Origin: Pogona vitticeps
Lineage: Eukaryota; Chordata; Lepidosauria; Squamata; Agamidae
Reading direction: 5' to 3'
Length of the DNA: 64,000 bases
NCBI RefSeq assembly: GCF_051106095.1
Contig: NC_135783.1
Coordinates: 183,970,947 to 184,034,946 of the forward strand
The position numbers and the translations under genes are program-made. Shown here in pieces: positions 22,701-36,200 of the stretch; within the stretch, counting starts at the first letter, position 1; each line of letters begins with the position of its first letter. The notes beneath the pieces are model-generated. The model did not search any database. It was given only the letters and a program-made list of their open reading frames with translations, and was not told the origin of the DNA.

Positions 22701-25700
22701 CAGCTGTGCTGTGGAAGGTTTGTTCCAAGCCTCCTTGACAAAACCAAGAAGGGAAGGTAACACTGCAAGTTGTACTGGAGAAGGTAAGTCCTTGTTGATC
22801 TTATCATGGAGCGGGTCCAACTTGTCAGTAGGATGATACAGGTCCTTGTGAAGATATTCATCAGAGAATGCTGTAGACTGATGTGCCCTAGAAGAACATT
22901 TCTCAGAGTCTTTGGAAGATTTCTTCTTTTCAGAAACTTTAGAATGAAAGTCAGTCAGGACCAAAGTGTCTGCTGATGGTTTATGCTGTTGACGCTGATA
23001 GGTGGGAGACACACTGAAATGCAAAGGGGATTTTGAACAGTCAGAATCCAAAGTAGCGAAAGGCAAAGATAGTAGAGGATGGCCAATGTGAAGATTTCAG
23101 TGTTGATGGCTGATTTCAAAAGTTCTTAGGTGCAGGTGCTTCTGAATGATAGCAGTAGCATGTTTGGTTTGAGCCCAGTCAGTGATGCAGAACGTGAGAC
23201 AAAATGCTGTGAATAGGTCAGAACATAACAGTTTTGGAGTTGACAGTGAGACCAAACTTGCTGGAAGTTTCTTACGACCAACGTGACCAACAGCCTTTCT
23301 GTTCTGACGGAGAAGATAAAATACCCAATGCCAGATGTGAAGACTTGGTAGGATTAGGCATAAGCCCCTCAGCATGGTGCTGAAGTACTTCAGGTGGTGC
23401 AGAACGCGGCGGCCAGACTCCTTAGTGGGGTGAGAAAATTCCAACATATCTCGCCCACTCTGGCTGCATTGCACTGGCTGCCCATCTGATTCCGCATCGA
23501 CTTCAAGGTGTTGATGCTCACGTACAAAGCCCTAAATGGTTTAGGGCCTCGATATTTGGCGGAACGCCTTCTACCACCAAGTTCTACCCGTGTCACTCGC
23601 GCGAGCCAGGAGGTGAGGTTGAGGAGCCTAACGCCGAGGGAGGCCCGGAAGGAGAAGACAAGAAATCGGGCCTTCTCGGCGGTGGCTCCTCGCCTCTGGA
23701 ACAACCTTCCCCCGGACATTCGCGCGGCCCCCTCGCTGGGTATTTTTAAAAAGCAATTAAAGACAATGATGTTTCGGCAGGCCTTCCCCCCACCCCCCCT
23801 TAGCTAATCCTGATTTTCCTTTTTTCTTTTTCTTAGTTTATAATTTCATGGTTGAAAGTTTTCTTTTTTGTAAATTCGTTTTTAGTTATTGTTGTACCCC
23901 TGTTGTGAGCCGCCTAGAGTGGTCTATTGACTAGATAGGCGGGATATAAAATAAATAAATAAATAAATAAATCTCACTGCTCAGAGCCAAGCAAGGCCTG
24001 GGGCTGACCATTTGGGTGACTTCAAAACCAAAAACAGGTGGTAATGATAGAGGAGAACCAAGGCATCTCCATTACTGGAGGAACCACTTTCCTGGTGTGC
24101 ATCCTAGGATCAAAGAATGGAACACTACATTGCTATTCAGAAGATAAGGTGCTATGAAATAGAGGCATTGAAACATACTGGTATGATGCATTCCAATTCT
24201 GGAGAAGGCTCATTGTGAAGATGATGATATTTACAAAAACATTATGAGGAAGGGGGCTTTTTTCTTGATTGGTATCAGTGGAATGCAAAGACTCACACGA
24301 GCACTGATGTGATTGTTCTCAATGTGGATGAGGATCCTGATGACATGGAATGTCACTGTCTTGCAATGGAGAGAGCTCCCTTATAATTTGTTGAACAGAA
24401 TGGCTCCAATGTGGAGAGTGATTAAAATTTTATTTATTTATTTATTTATTAAATTTATACCCCACCCATCTAGACCGAAGTGGGCGGCTAAAGGAGGAGA
24501 ACGAGGGTTGCGGTGAGATCTCTTGGCTGTGCTGAACCCAAACAGATCATCATCATCATAACTGTAGAACTGAAGAGCTAGGAAGCATTCTATGGATAAT
24601 CGAGTCCAGCCCGTCAAGGAGGCACAGTGGGGATTGAAACTCCCAACCTCTGGCTCTCTGCAGCCAGATATTTAAGCTATGAAGTTATCCAGCAGTTCAA
24701 TAATATAATATTCTTAGAACTGCAGAGCTGGGAGCGACTCTATGGATCATGAAGTCCAGCCCCTGTCAAAGAGGCACAGTGGGGAATTGAACCCCCAACC
24801 TCTGGCTCTGCAGCCAGGTACTTTAACTTCTGAGCTATCCAGCAGTCCTTTCATGAGGTCAACAGCATCCTTTTCCAGGAAGAAGCAGACTATGGATCAG
24901 AAGGTGGAAGGGTCTTGGACCACTTCACAGACAGTTGCTTAGGATTTTTAACATACTTAGATTTCTTAACTGAAGAATAATCAGAGCCTGTTTCTTTTTC
25001 TTAGTGTTAGATCAAAGAAGTTGATATAGATAGGGGTTTCAAAGTGGAACAACCCTTCAATGTCAGATGACCCTTTGAAACAGAAGGTAAATCAGAAACG
25101 GATGAAAAGCTGAGAGGATGTATGAGAAGTCAACTGGTCCATCTTGAGAAGATCGGATTGGGACTGAGAAACATTCAGGGAAAGTTTTGATGAAGAGTAG
25201 AAGGAGAAATGTCTACTTGAAGAGAGTTTTCCCACAAGCGGGGTCATAGACAGTTGTTTTTAAGAGGAAGTTTAGTGAGATTCCTGCAATGTAGGCAAGA
25301 CTGGATCTGATGTCCTTCCCCCAGAGAAAACAAAACTTCAAGTGGCTTCAAGGTCTTTTTAATTCCACAGATTAAACACTTTTTGAAGGGACCTGTAGGG
25401 TCCCTTAAAAGGATGGTAAAGTCCTGAGGGGTCCACAGAAAGATGAAAGAGAAACACTAACTAAATAAAAAACTATCCATAGAAATGACAGAGAATAAAA
25501 ATGACGATGAAAAAATAGAAGGTAAGTTTAGTGAAAAAGCTCTAGTTAACTTTCCAGAAGCTTCCTCAACAGTAGCTAAAAGGAACTGAGGCAAAATGGT
25601 GAGAAGTGTGTGAATGGGAGTGTCTAAACAATCTCTCTCTACAGCTCTAGAAAGTTTCAAGGAGCTTTTGTGCAGATGCAGAAAACCCATATGTGTGATT

Positions 25701-28700
25701 CATGGAGATCATGAAGAAGAAGCATAGGTTAAACGGTGAAGGACCCAGGAATCTTATGTTATGTTTTTTGAACAATGAACAAAAAGCCTTCGCTAATACA
25801 AAAAAGAAACAGCTTTCTCCAACACTGGACTGTGAACATGGTCATTACTGTTGCTTCTTATAGTCTTCTCTGTTCCATATTGAGAATATTCTCTTGTTTG
25901 TTGCAGTCTAGGTTGGGACTTAGAACTACGGTGAGAGAGGCCAAGATGGAATAATGCACCTGGAGTAGAAAAATATGGAGTGTAGGGCCATGGAAGATTG
26001 CCGACCTGGGAGAGAGACCACCAGCAAGCGAATATCCAACCAGATGACAGATGCCCTTGCTGCCAAAGCTGGCATTAATTGAATCAGACCTCATGGATAT
26101 TTATCAACAATGGGACTATCAAACCAATGCCCCATTCCTAGTTCATGAGAGTAATCCCTTCTGTATCCCATTGAGTAAATAAATGTTGTTGGAGGTTAAC
26201 ATGGATGTAAATAGTTTTTCAGATGTTCCAGAAATAAATGTTAAATGTTTTAAATTTGAGATGGAGTATTTGATAAATGATCTCAAACCAGGAACCGGTG
26301 AGAATCCGCCTAAACCTGAGAGACAACCCTCACATATAGATGCAATAAACATATTACAGTATATGGCAGCATGTAAAAGTCATCCAAGCATGTGCAAGAA
26401 CCAGTTACCCTGGTACTGATCCTAACTGTGTTTTACGCACCAACTGTGCTTAAAAGTCATGAGGGGATGGGATTGACTTTTACAAGAAAGTCTGCAACAG
26501 AGCATACCATAATAGCCATTTCAGACCGAAAGTGAGTAAAACTGGAGTTTTAAAGAATTCTTTCTCTCTAGCCCGCTGCCATTTTCTTCACCCTCTTTAG
26601 AATTGAAAAAAAAAAAAAAAGAATGACTTTTTATTTTAAAAAAACTTTGTGCTTTTAAAAACACAATAGACATATTAATCCGTGTTTCTGGAAGTCTTTT
26701 TAGTTTTCATTATCTGTTAGAGTTTGTCCACATGGGCATTTATCCAACCCAGTAGTGTTATTACAGCTACAATTGTTTTGATATTTTGTAGTGAAAGCAT
26801 TTCCCTAAGAACTGTAGTCCAGGAGAATATTACTTTGACCTATATATATATATATATATATATATGTTAAAATGTCCATTTTATAATGGTCTTTTAAACA
26901 AAACTGCCAACTTGATGTAGATGTTGAAATTATGTTGTTTGGATTGTTCTGTAAATCAATCATTCTGTGGCCACACCCATGAACACAATATGAAAGAAAT
27001 ATAGGCCAGGATTGTATTAGTTGCATAACAAACCATATAAGGTGGTATGTGAAGAACTGCTTATAAATACAGCATACCTTTTGAAAATATATTTCTGACA
27101 AGTACTGTTTCCATTTTATTTGACTCACTTGAGTGTTGCATTTTTTCTGAAACAAATAACTCAGTATTCATCTGATCTGCTGCAGTTTCAGTTGATAGAA
27201 CAGAAATCTGTTTGATACAGTCTTCTGCTCCACATGTTAATATTTTATCTTGCTTTTTTTCTTCATGTTTTGCAATATATGGAGAGTTCACATGTTGCCC
27301 AATAGATCTGAAACAAAATTTTGTTGCAAAAGAATTAGTTAGAGCAAATAATTTATTTATTTATTTATTTATTTGATTTATATCCCACCTAACAGGCCCA
27401 AATCCTGTTGCTTAGCATAGTAACTTGTAGTGAATTCATTGACTCAATGGAGATTTAGTGAGTCAACTCATCCATACGTTCTGTTGATTCAGAACTACCC
27501 TAATGGGCCTATCCTGCCACAACTAGAGTAAGGCTACTTGAATCAATGGAACTTACAAAGGAATTGGCTCACCAAATCCTCATTGATTCAATGGCCTACT
27601 CTATTGTGATTTACTATGCCGAGACAATTTTGGGACAATATCTATTAATACAAAATTGAAAAATAAATAGAGAAGAATTAGTGTAAGCCGGAAAGTTTTT
27701 TTTCAATAGTATAACAATAATGATTTAAAAAAACAGGTGCTTCCCCCAGTTTTGAGAATGCTGTCTAAAATTTTACTGGGAATTTACAATGCTTTGAGTG
27801 TAAATTGCTGTGGTCGATTGCTACTAATTAATGAGTCATTACTCACATTCTTGGCTGTGCACCAGTTGTGCAACTTGGCACATAAGCAGGAATATAAGTG
27901 GCAATTCACTGCTGTGATTTATGCAGTTATATGTACACTAATGTAATACCCTGCCTGGGTAGCACCAAAGACTGTGGTGGGGAAAGGGAAGGGGAAGAAA
28001 ATTATGTTATGGTGATTCTGTAGTGCTAGCATGACATTAAATTTAGGCTTATTGATTAGCTATATTTTGTGTTCAGGATATAAATATTTTTTCTGTGAGT
28101 ATGAAAACACTCTTAAGTAGACTTGAAAGATGCTGTTCATAACTCTGATCATATACTGATTTTGATTTATATTAAATAAACAGAATTATTAAATAAATAA
28201 ACAGAAATATTACCGAACTTGGTGGTCAAAACTGTTACACTGATCTTCTTCCAATGTTACAGATTTTGGAATATGCTATTAAAAAAAGATTATATAGTCA
28301 TGCTTTGGAATATTAGGATTATTTCAAGGGATAAAATAATTAATGAGCATATTTGGTAACATAAAACTCAAAAAAAGGGAAAAAGAGAGTAGAAACTGAG
28401 TAATAAACAGAGCTCAGATGCAGCTGCATAGCTACAAGAACTTCAAAATTTAGGCAAAAAGTTCCAGGAACGCTGGAAGCAAGCAATGAAATTAGTAGAT
28501 GGGAAACTAACAATTGACCAGAGTCAATGACTAAAGAAAAAAAATGACAGGGAATGAATTAAAACATGAAATGGAAATAAATTTGTTACAATAAGCAACA
28601 GGTAAACACTCTATTGGCCACAATTCTATTGGTGTTCTTGTAAGATTTGCATAGTTTCTTAGCTAATAGCAGTTAACTGGCAAGGTGCTGAAGTACCAAC

Positions 28701-30241
28701 TGTGTAACCTCAATGTAACCTGGTATCTCATCAATTAGCCACATTTAGTTAATTGTGGAGATTTTACATGAACACCAATAGAATTCCAGCTTTTCATCAA
28801 CATTTATGTAGTTATCCTTGTGTAAGGTAAACCATGTAAACATGCAGCAGTTTCTTGCTGACAAATAATGAGTCTCTGTTTGGATTTTCAGGAGCTGCAT
28901 AGGGTGGAAGGGATACATTAATTACCAATGAGAATCTGCTGCACTTTGTATTATGTTTCTTCTACAAATATAATGTTGCAATAGGAGCTTGGCCACTATG
29001 TAGTATATATCAATACACTATAAAGCAATTCTCAAATACTTTTAATTAATAAATGTTTAACAAAAATAACATATATGAATTTAGTAAACATTTATATAGT
29101 CCAAAAATATTTTTCTTGACATAATTGCTTCATAGAAATGTATTATCTTGTACATTTATTGAACAATATTTACAATAATAGAAAATACTCATTTTGAAAA
29201 ATTATGAAATATTTAAAATTATGCAGCAATATTTTGTATAAATGTACCTTTAAAAAGCAATCCACTCTTTTGTATAGCAATATCACACTTTAAAAATATG
29301 TCTGTCTACATACAGAAGACATATCAACATTGGATAGGACACCCAATGTTCTGAATCATTAGCATGACCCTTATCTTCAATTAAAAAAAATATATATCAG
29401 GAGCTAACTTCTAAAAAGATCATATAAAATTCAATATTGGTCTAATATCTGCATTTGTAGTAAAACATAATAATGCTGTTCAAAGATGAACACAAACAAG
29501 AGCTATACCCCCTTGATCTATGAGATAGGAACATTCACACAATGAAAACATACCTCAGATATGCTGCTCATTTCAATTGCGGTTAAAAGATTATTATTCA
29601 AGAATGCTTCTATTTTGATGAGCATTTTATTCTGTGTATAAAAATATATATATTAGAAGACTTTAAATGTAAATAACTTTTATTTTACATAGTCAGCCAG
29701 TTAGAAAAACATGATAACATTTTAAAGAAAGAAATCTCCAGTGAGGCAGCTTTGTTAGGGTGCAATCAAACTGCAAGGAAGGATCATAACTGCCCACACT
29801 GGAAAGGGTCGCTCTGCTGGGAGCAATCGCCTTTAGAGCAATCCTTCCATTTATTCAGGAATTGCTCCAGCTCAGCCCCCCAAATGAATTAACCTGCTGC
29901 AGTTTGGGCATGGATCAGAGTCAGACTTGTTTGCAATTTCCCGCCTGTTGTTTGGTCATTGGGAAATAGCTTGTACCAGACTGTGCCACAAGTAGTCCAA
30001 AATTTTCTTCTTTTTCTTTTCTCTCCTTTTTCTTCCTCTTCTTTCCCTCCCTTTTTCTTTTTCCTTTCCCATCTTGGATTAATCTGGATTTTATCTTAGT
30101 TTATTTTTTATATTATATGTAAACTGCCCAGAGAAGACCCGTTCTAGATGGGCAGCATATAAATGAATGAATGAATGAATGAATGAATGAATGAATGAAT
30201 GAATGAATGAATGAATGAATAAATAAATAAATAAATAAATA

Positions 30242-30297
<56 letters not shown>

Positions 30298-33200
30298 AAT
30301 GTGTTTTTACCCATCAGATGGCATCTTTAGTCTGTTTCCCCATGTATAACAGAAATAAGAATAATAGAGTTTGGCAACATAAAGACAACTCATTTATTTC
30401 AGTTTGAGCTTTACTGGATCATAATCCATTTCCTCAGACATATGGAGCATAATAATTAAGCCACAGGCTTATATACAAATATAAACATGTTCAAGGAATA
30501 AGGGCGAAATGCAATAAGAAAAAGGTAACAATTACATTGGTAATGGACATTTAAAATTACAGTGGCCCAGTAACAGTAAGTCAAAGTGCTGATTACATAA
30601 CCATCCTGTTATTAACAATTAAATGTTTATGCTGAGGTGGCATCATGTCAAGAAGAAGAAAGCGGCCAAGCCTTCTGATATAATTGCATTGGCTTGGATG
30701 CAAAACAGAGACTCAAAAGGATAACAGCATTCTGTAAACTACAGTGTTTGTTTGTTTGTTTGTTTATTTATTTATTCATTTCCTCCCTCCCTCCCTCCCT
30801 CCCTTTATATCCCCATTAGTCCAATGTAGTACTCTAGGTGGTTTACAATACAATAAAAGTACAGTGATAATGAATTAAAAACAAATAAGCAGCACACAAC
30901 GAACTCCAAGAGACTCTAATGATAAGTTAAAATGTAGCACAAGGCATATAACAGAGCAGCAGAGAGACACATTAAATCTAGTTGCCAAAAAAGTCTTCTC
31001 TATAAAGCAGAATCTTTAGAAGTCTTTTAAATATTGGGAGGGAAGCAGCCAGGTGAAGCTCCACTGGCAGTTGATTCCATGGTGTTATTGCCACCGCAGA
31101 GAAGTCCCTACTTTTAGTAGCTGACTTCCTGGCTTTTCTCAGGGTGTCCACACAGAGGGTTATAGTCTGGGAGGACCTAGTGGAGTGGGTAGATGACCTT
31201 GGGAAAAGACACTCTGACAGGTACCCCCATAACAAAACAAATTGACAGGGCAGATTGGGTACCCAGAAACTGTCTGCCATCAGACATAGACACAGACAAA
31301 ATGACAGAATGCCATTGGAAGTCACCTATAGCTCCAAAATGACACCATTCAACAATCCACAGTCCATTCTGGACATTAATATTTCCCTCTGCCAGGCTCT
31401 GGTTGGCTGGTCAATACTACAGCTCCCCAATCTTAAATAATTAGTGACAACAGACAATACAATACAAATACAAGAAAAAGATCTTGCTACAAACGCAGAT
31501 ACCAGTTGTGTCCCCACATCTATTCTATAAGCAATATTCCAGGTCCCAAAAATGTCACCTACAACATTTAGGGCTTGGTTACTAGTTTTGTTAATGTGAT
31601 CCAGGCCATTCTTTGCCAGTATCCACTACATTCTGCGTAAGGTAAACAAGACAATATCTATGTAAGGGAATAAACAGACAGAAAACTGACATGAGAAATG
31701 ACAATATACCTACAGGTGTACCTCGCTTTATAAAATTAATATGTTCTCCAGAATGTTATGCCATGTGGAAATTTCATAAACCAATATGCGGATTGCACTA
31801 GGAATGGAGGCGGCACTAGAATCCTCCAGGTGCAATGTGTCCTGGGGGAAACCTTTTCGTACAGAGGGGGAAAAAGAGAGAAAGAATGTAAACTGGGGCA
31901 CTATTTTCTATGGATTTCAGTTCGTAAACCAAAAATTAAGTAAACAGAGGCTTTTGTAAAGCGAGGTAAGCCTGTAATCCTAATGGCACACATATATATG
32001 ATATGGTAAAGTCAAAGACCAAATACATTTTTCTGATCACATTGTAAGGAAAGCGCTATACCAGGTTTGGCAGAAATCCGAGGGGCAAATATACAAAAAA
32101 ATTCTGATATGGGTAGCACCTTTGGAAGCTTTTACACAACCTTTCATAATCTTGAAAGAATTGATGTATATATATATATAAAGAGCTCTTAACCAAAGAG
32201 CAAGAATTAAAAAAAATATACAGGAGCTGAAGGAAATGGGTATACCAATGGACTGGAGGGTGATATTAAAATTAAAATCAAGTTTTAAAAAAAGACAAAA
32301 TAATGGGCCTTTATGAAGGGAAAGTTCAGGTGGTTGAGTTATGGATTTATACTAGTGATAAGATTATACAAAAATGTATATTTTACTAAAATACAATTTA
32401 GATGATGAAAGGGTGAAAGCAGTGATGATTAAATGGGCACAAAATTTTGGTTATAATATAGACATAGATAATTGGACTTGAATGTGGAATGATAATTATA
32501 GATGGATTAAGCCAGTAAACTTGAGAGAAAATGTTTTAAAGATGTTTTATTGATGGCATCTCACACCTGTAAAATTGGCAAAAATGGCATCGGGGGTTAG
32601 CAACTCATGTTGGAAGTGTGGCAAGCAACCTGGGACTTTTTTTCATATGTGGTGGACATGAGATAGAGCAAAAAGATTTTGTAGAGAGAAAAGATATTAC
32701 ACAATAAATTATACAACAAAAATAGCCTTTAAACCAGAAATGTTTCGGCTGAATATAATTCCAGAAATTGTTGTTGCACATATTTACAGCTGCAAGGCTG
32801 ATTTGGGCCCCAAAATGGAAAAGTCAGGAAAACCCGAGGGTGGAGGAGCTGATTAAAACATTACTGGATATTGCAGAAATGGATAGCCTGTTAGAGGCAT
32901 TACGTGAGAACCTGTGAACGTATGTTAAAGAAAGCTGGAAAATGTTTTATGATTGGGCCCAGAAACAAACATGAATACAGAATATAGCATATGTTATTTG
33001 CGATCGCAAAACGATGGTCTGAATGTTTTTTTTTCGCTTTGCGATGATCGGTTCCCTGCTTCGGGAACTGGTTCTTCGCAAAACGATGATTTTCCTCCAG
33101 CTGATTGGCGGTTTCAAAATGGCCACTGGGTAAATAAAATGGCTCCCCGCTGTTTTCTGGGACGGATTCCTTGCTGCACAGGCACCGAAAATGACCACCC

Positions 33201-36200
33201 TATGGAGAATCTTCACTGGACTGTGAGTTTCCAGCCCATTGGAACACACTGAAGGGGTTTCAATGCGTTTCAATGGGCTTTTTATTTTCGCATTACGATG
33301 TTTTCGTTCTACATCGATTTGGCTGGAACGAAGTAACGTCGTAATGCAAGGCACCACTGTACCTCAAAAGGATTCTTACCACAAAATGGCTGGAGTCCTG
33401 GCAGCATAACCATATGGACATAAATGGTGATGTTGTCAGCCCACAATGTTACCCTTTAACTTATTTTAAAGTTTTGTAACTCCCTGCTTTTCAGTTTCTA
33501 GGGCAACCTAGGGATCCCTTTTGGTCTGGTGAAGCCTTTGGAAGCCTCAGGATGGGGGTGAAAGGAGCCTTTAACATCTGCAAATTGCTGCCAGATTGCC
33601 ACTGCTGGGATTGGAATTGCTTCCAGAGAACCAGTGGTAAATTAAATTAAATTAAATTGTAACTTCATGGTCTGATGACATCATCACTGTTAATGTCCAT
33701 GTAGTTATGCAAGAGGATTTCATACATCTTATATATATTAATACTCCAGATTTCCCCACAGTCCTTGTTACAGATATAAGTAAAAAAATTATTGACATGA
33801 TGCCACCTCATTCCAACCATTTACTAGCTGAGAACAGAAAGTCAGTACTTTGACTGATTGCTACTGGGCCACTATTATTCTAAAAATGCATTACCAGTCT
33901 AATGTTCTCCCTCATTTTCCTATGTCGCTTGGTTCTCCCCAGCATGTGCTCTGCATATATAAACCTGTGGTCTAACAATTATATTCCATGTGTTTGAGAA
34001 AGTGGATTGTGATCCACAAAAGCTCTTAACGAAATAAGAAAGTTAGACTGTAAGGCACCATAACTCTTTTGTTCTTACCAAAGAAGTAAATGTTTACTGT
34101 ATGTGTTATGTGCCATAAAGTTGTGTCTGATTTACAGTGACCCTAATAGGTTTTTCAAAGTATGTAAAATATTTAAGGAGTGATTTTATGAGTTCCATTC
34201 CCCAGTGAATTTCTATGGCAGTCTTGAACCAGTCTAGAACAGTTGGGCTATCTAGCTGTATCCTAATACCCATATAATGCGGACAGAAGATATACACTAG
34301 CGCTACAACAGCAGAAAATTCCAGAGGGGCAGCTGTGTGAATCTACAGCAGTGCTAAAATATTTTAGATGGCCTGAATAGCAGTGCTACATTGTAGTACA
34401 ATACTGTACAGTATGTCTGCATTTCTAAAGCTTGTAAGATGCCACGAAAGACTTTGTTGCAATGGCAGAAAGGTTACTCTGTAGGCAATATGTGCTCACT
34501 ACAGAAGTGGAAAAGGCAAGGGAGACAAACAAGCTGAAAACACAATAGGATGTAAAAATGACAGGTTATATCCAGAGGTTCCATACAAATTCCTCCAAAA
34601 TCAACTGTTCAGGGACTATGGAACTAAGGCCCTCAACACCTGGTTGTAGAGGGAGTCAGCAAAAGAAAATAGGATGAGGCAAGATATACATTGTATACAC
34701 ATCTCTGCATCCTGAGTTTGGGAAAGTTACATTCTGCATATGTAACTCTCAGAATGCATGGCCAGCATGCATGTTAGCTGGAGGATTCCGGGTGTTCTAA
34801 TCCCAGAAACTAAGATTTCCTAACGCTGTCCTCATCATGAAACACCAAATACACATGATGACAGCATAAAGCTCCAACTCCATCAGTCCCAACAGCATAG
34901 CCAGCAACTATCACCTGTTCCGGAAAGCTACAAGTGTGCAACTTGTTCTAGTAACTAGATGGCAGTGTATCAATCATGGATTGCTCAAAAGCATACACTC
35001 ATAAACACACTTTGTATTCTTAAAGGGCCATGAAAATAGTAATATTCCTTATTTTGGCAACATGAACCATTTTCAAATGAGTTGTTACTGCACACAATAT
35101 TTTTTAGAATGTACCAGACATAATAATTTTTCACGAAGTAAGACATTCTGAAAGTGCATCTCATCTACTTCCTTCTGCAGTAACAGTTTTTCATTTTTTA
35201 GCCTCCGAGAATTTTCCTTCTCAGTACTGAGGGCCATAGCCAATGCTTTATTATTGATCTTCAGTGAAGTCTTTAAAAGTGAGGAATTATCTGTGTAAAA
35301 TAAAGAAGAGATAATAATAATAATAATAATGGATTAAAAACACAACAAAGCAAATAGGTATCAGTGTCTTTCAACAAAATGTAGTTTTCAAATAAGTAGC
35401 TGTTTTAGTCTGTGCACCCCCCAAAAAACCCCTCAAAACCAAAATAAACAAAAACATTGTGGCATCTTAATGACTGTTATATTTAAATTTGAGCTTTCAT
35501 GTTACTGATGAAGTGGAGTTGATCCACAAGAGCTCAAATTGAAAGATAACAGTCTTTAAGGCAAAACAGTTTTTTTTTAAATTGTCTGATATATTCCAAC
35601 AAAATGTGTTATCTTTGTGAATTTGTAACTCTTGTGTTGTAGGTCATGTAACACACACTCATAAACACAACTGAGTTGACGCTAGGCATGGTTATGCTTA
35701 GAGTAAATTTCACTCAAATCAAGGCTACTTTGGTTAGCCATGATTTACTTTTTGTGCATCTAATCTAAAACACATGGAATGCTATTTATTTGATATAAGG
35801 AAACAAGTAGTTTGAATCCATCCCCATCGTGTGTTCCAGTCTCATCAAATAATTCATTTATAATTCCTCGAGTAGACTTTGTCTAAAAAGGTGGGACAGA
35901 AATCTAATAAATAAATAAAAAATAAAAATAAACTATCATTCTAATACTGTATACTGTATTCGCGAAGGCTTTCATGGCTGGGATCTAATGGTTGTTGTGG
36001 GTTTTTCGGGTTCTTTGGCCATGTTCTGAAGGTTGTTCTTCCTAATGTTTCGCCAGTCTCTGTGGCCAGCATCTTCAGAGGACAGGAGTAGGAACTCAGT
36101 TCATGCTCTGTTCCTACTCCAGTCCTCTGAAGATGCTGGCCACAGAGACTGGTGAAACGTTAGGAAGAACAACCTTCAGAACATGGCCAAAGAACCCGAA

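Larger units (their letters stand above)
22240..25700 (-). mobile_element. DIRS-like tyrosine-recombinase retroelement, gag part (fossil)
   Basis: Minus-strand pieces carry DIRS Gag-like phrases such as [24 protein letters not shown] and [13 protein letters not shown]. The family has gag, RT/RNase H and a tyrosine recombinase, and only gag-like sequence is seen here. It is broken in many places and interrupted by an L2 copy (23377-23975) and two SINEs (24560-24846). It is old, since the inserted L2 looks younger. Confidence 0.65.
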
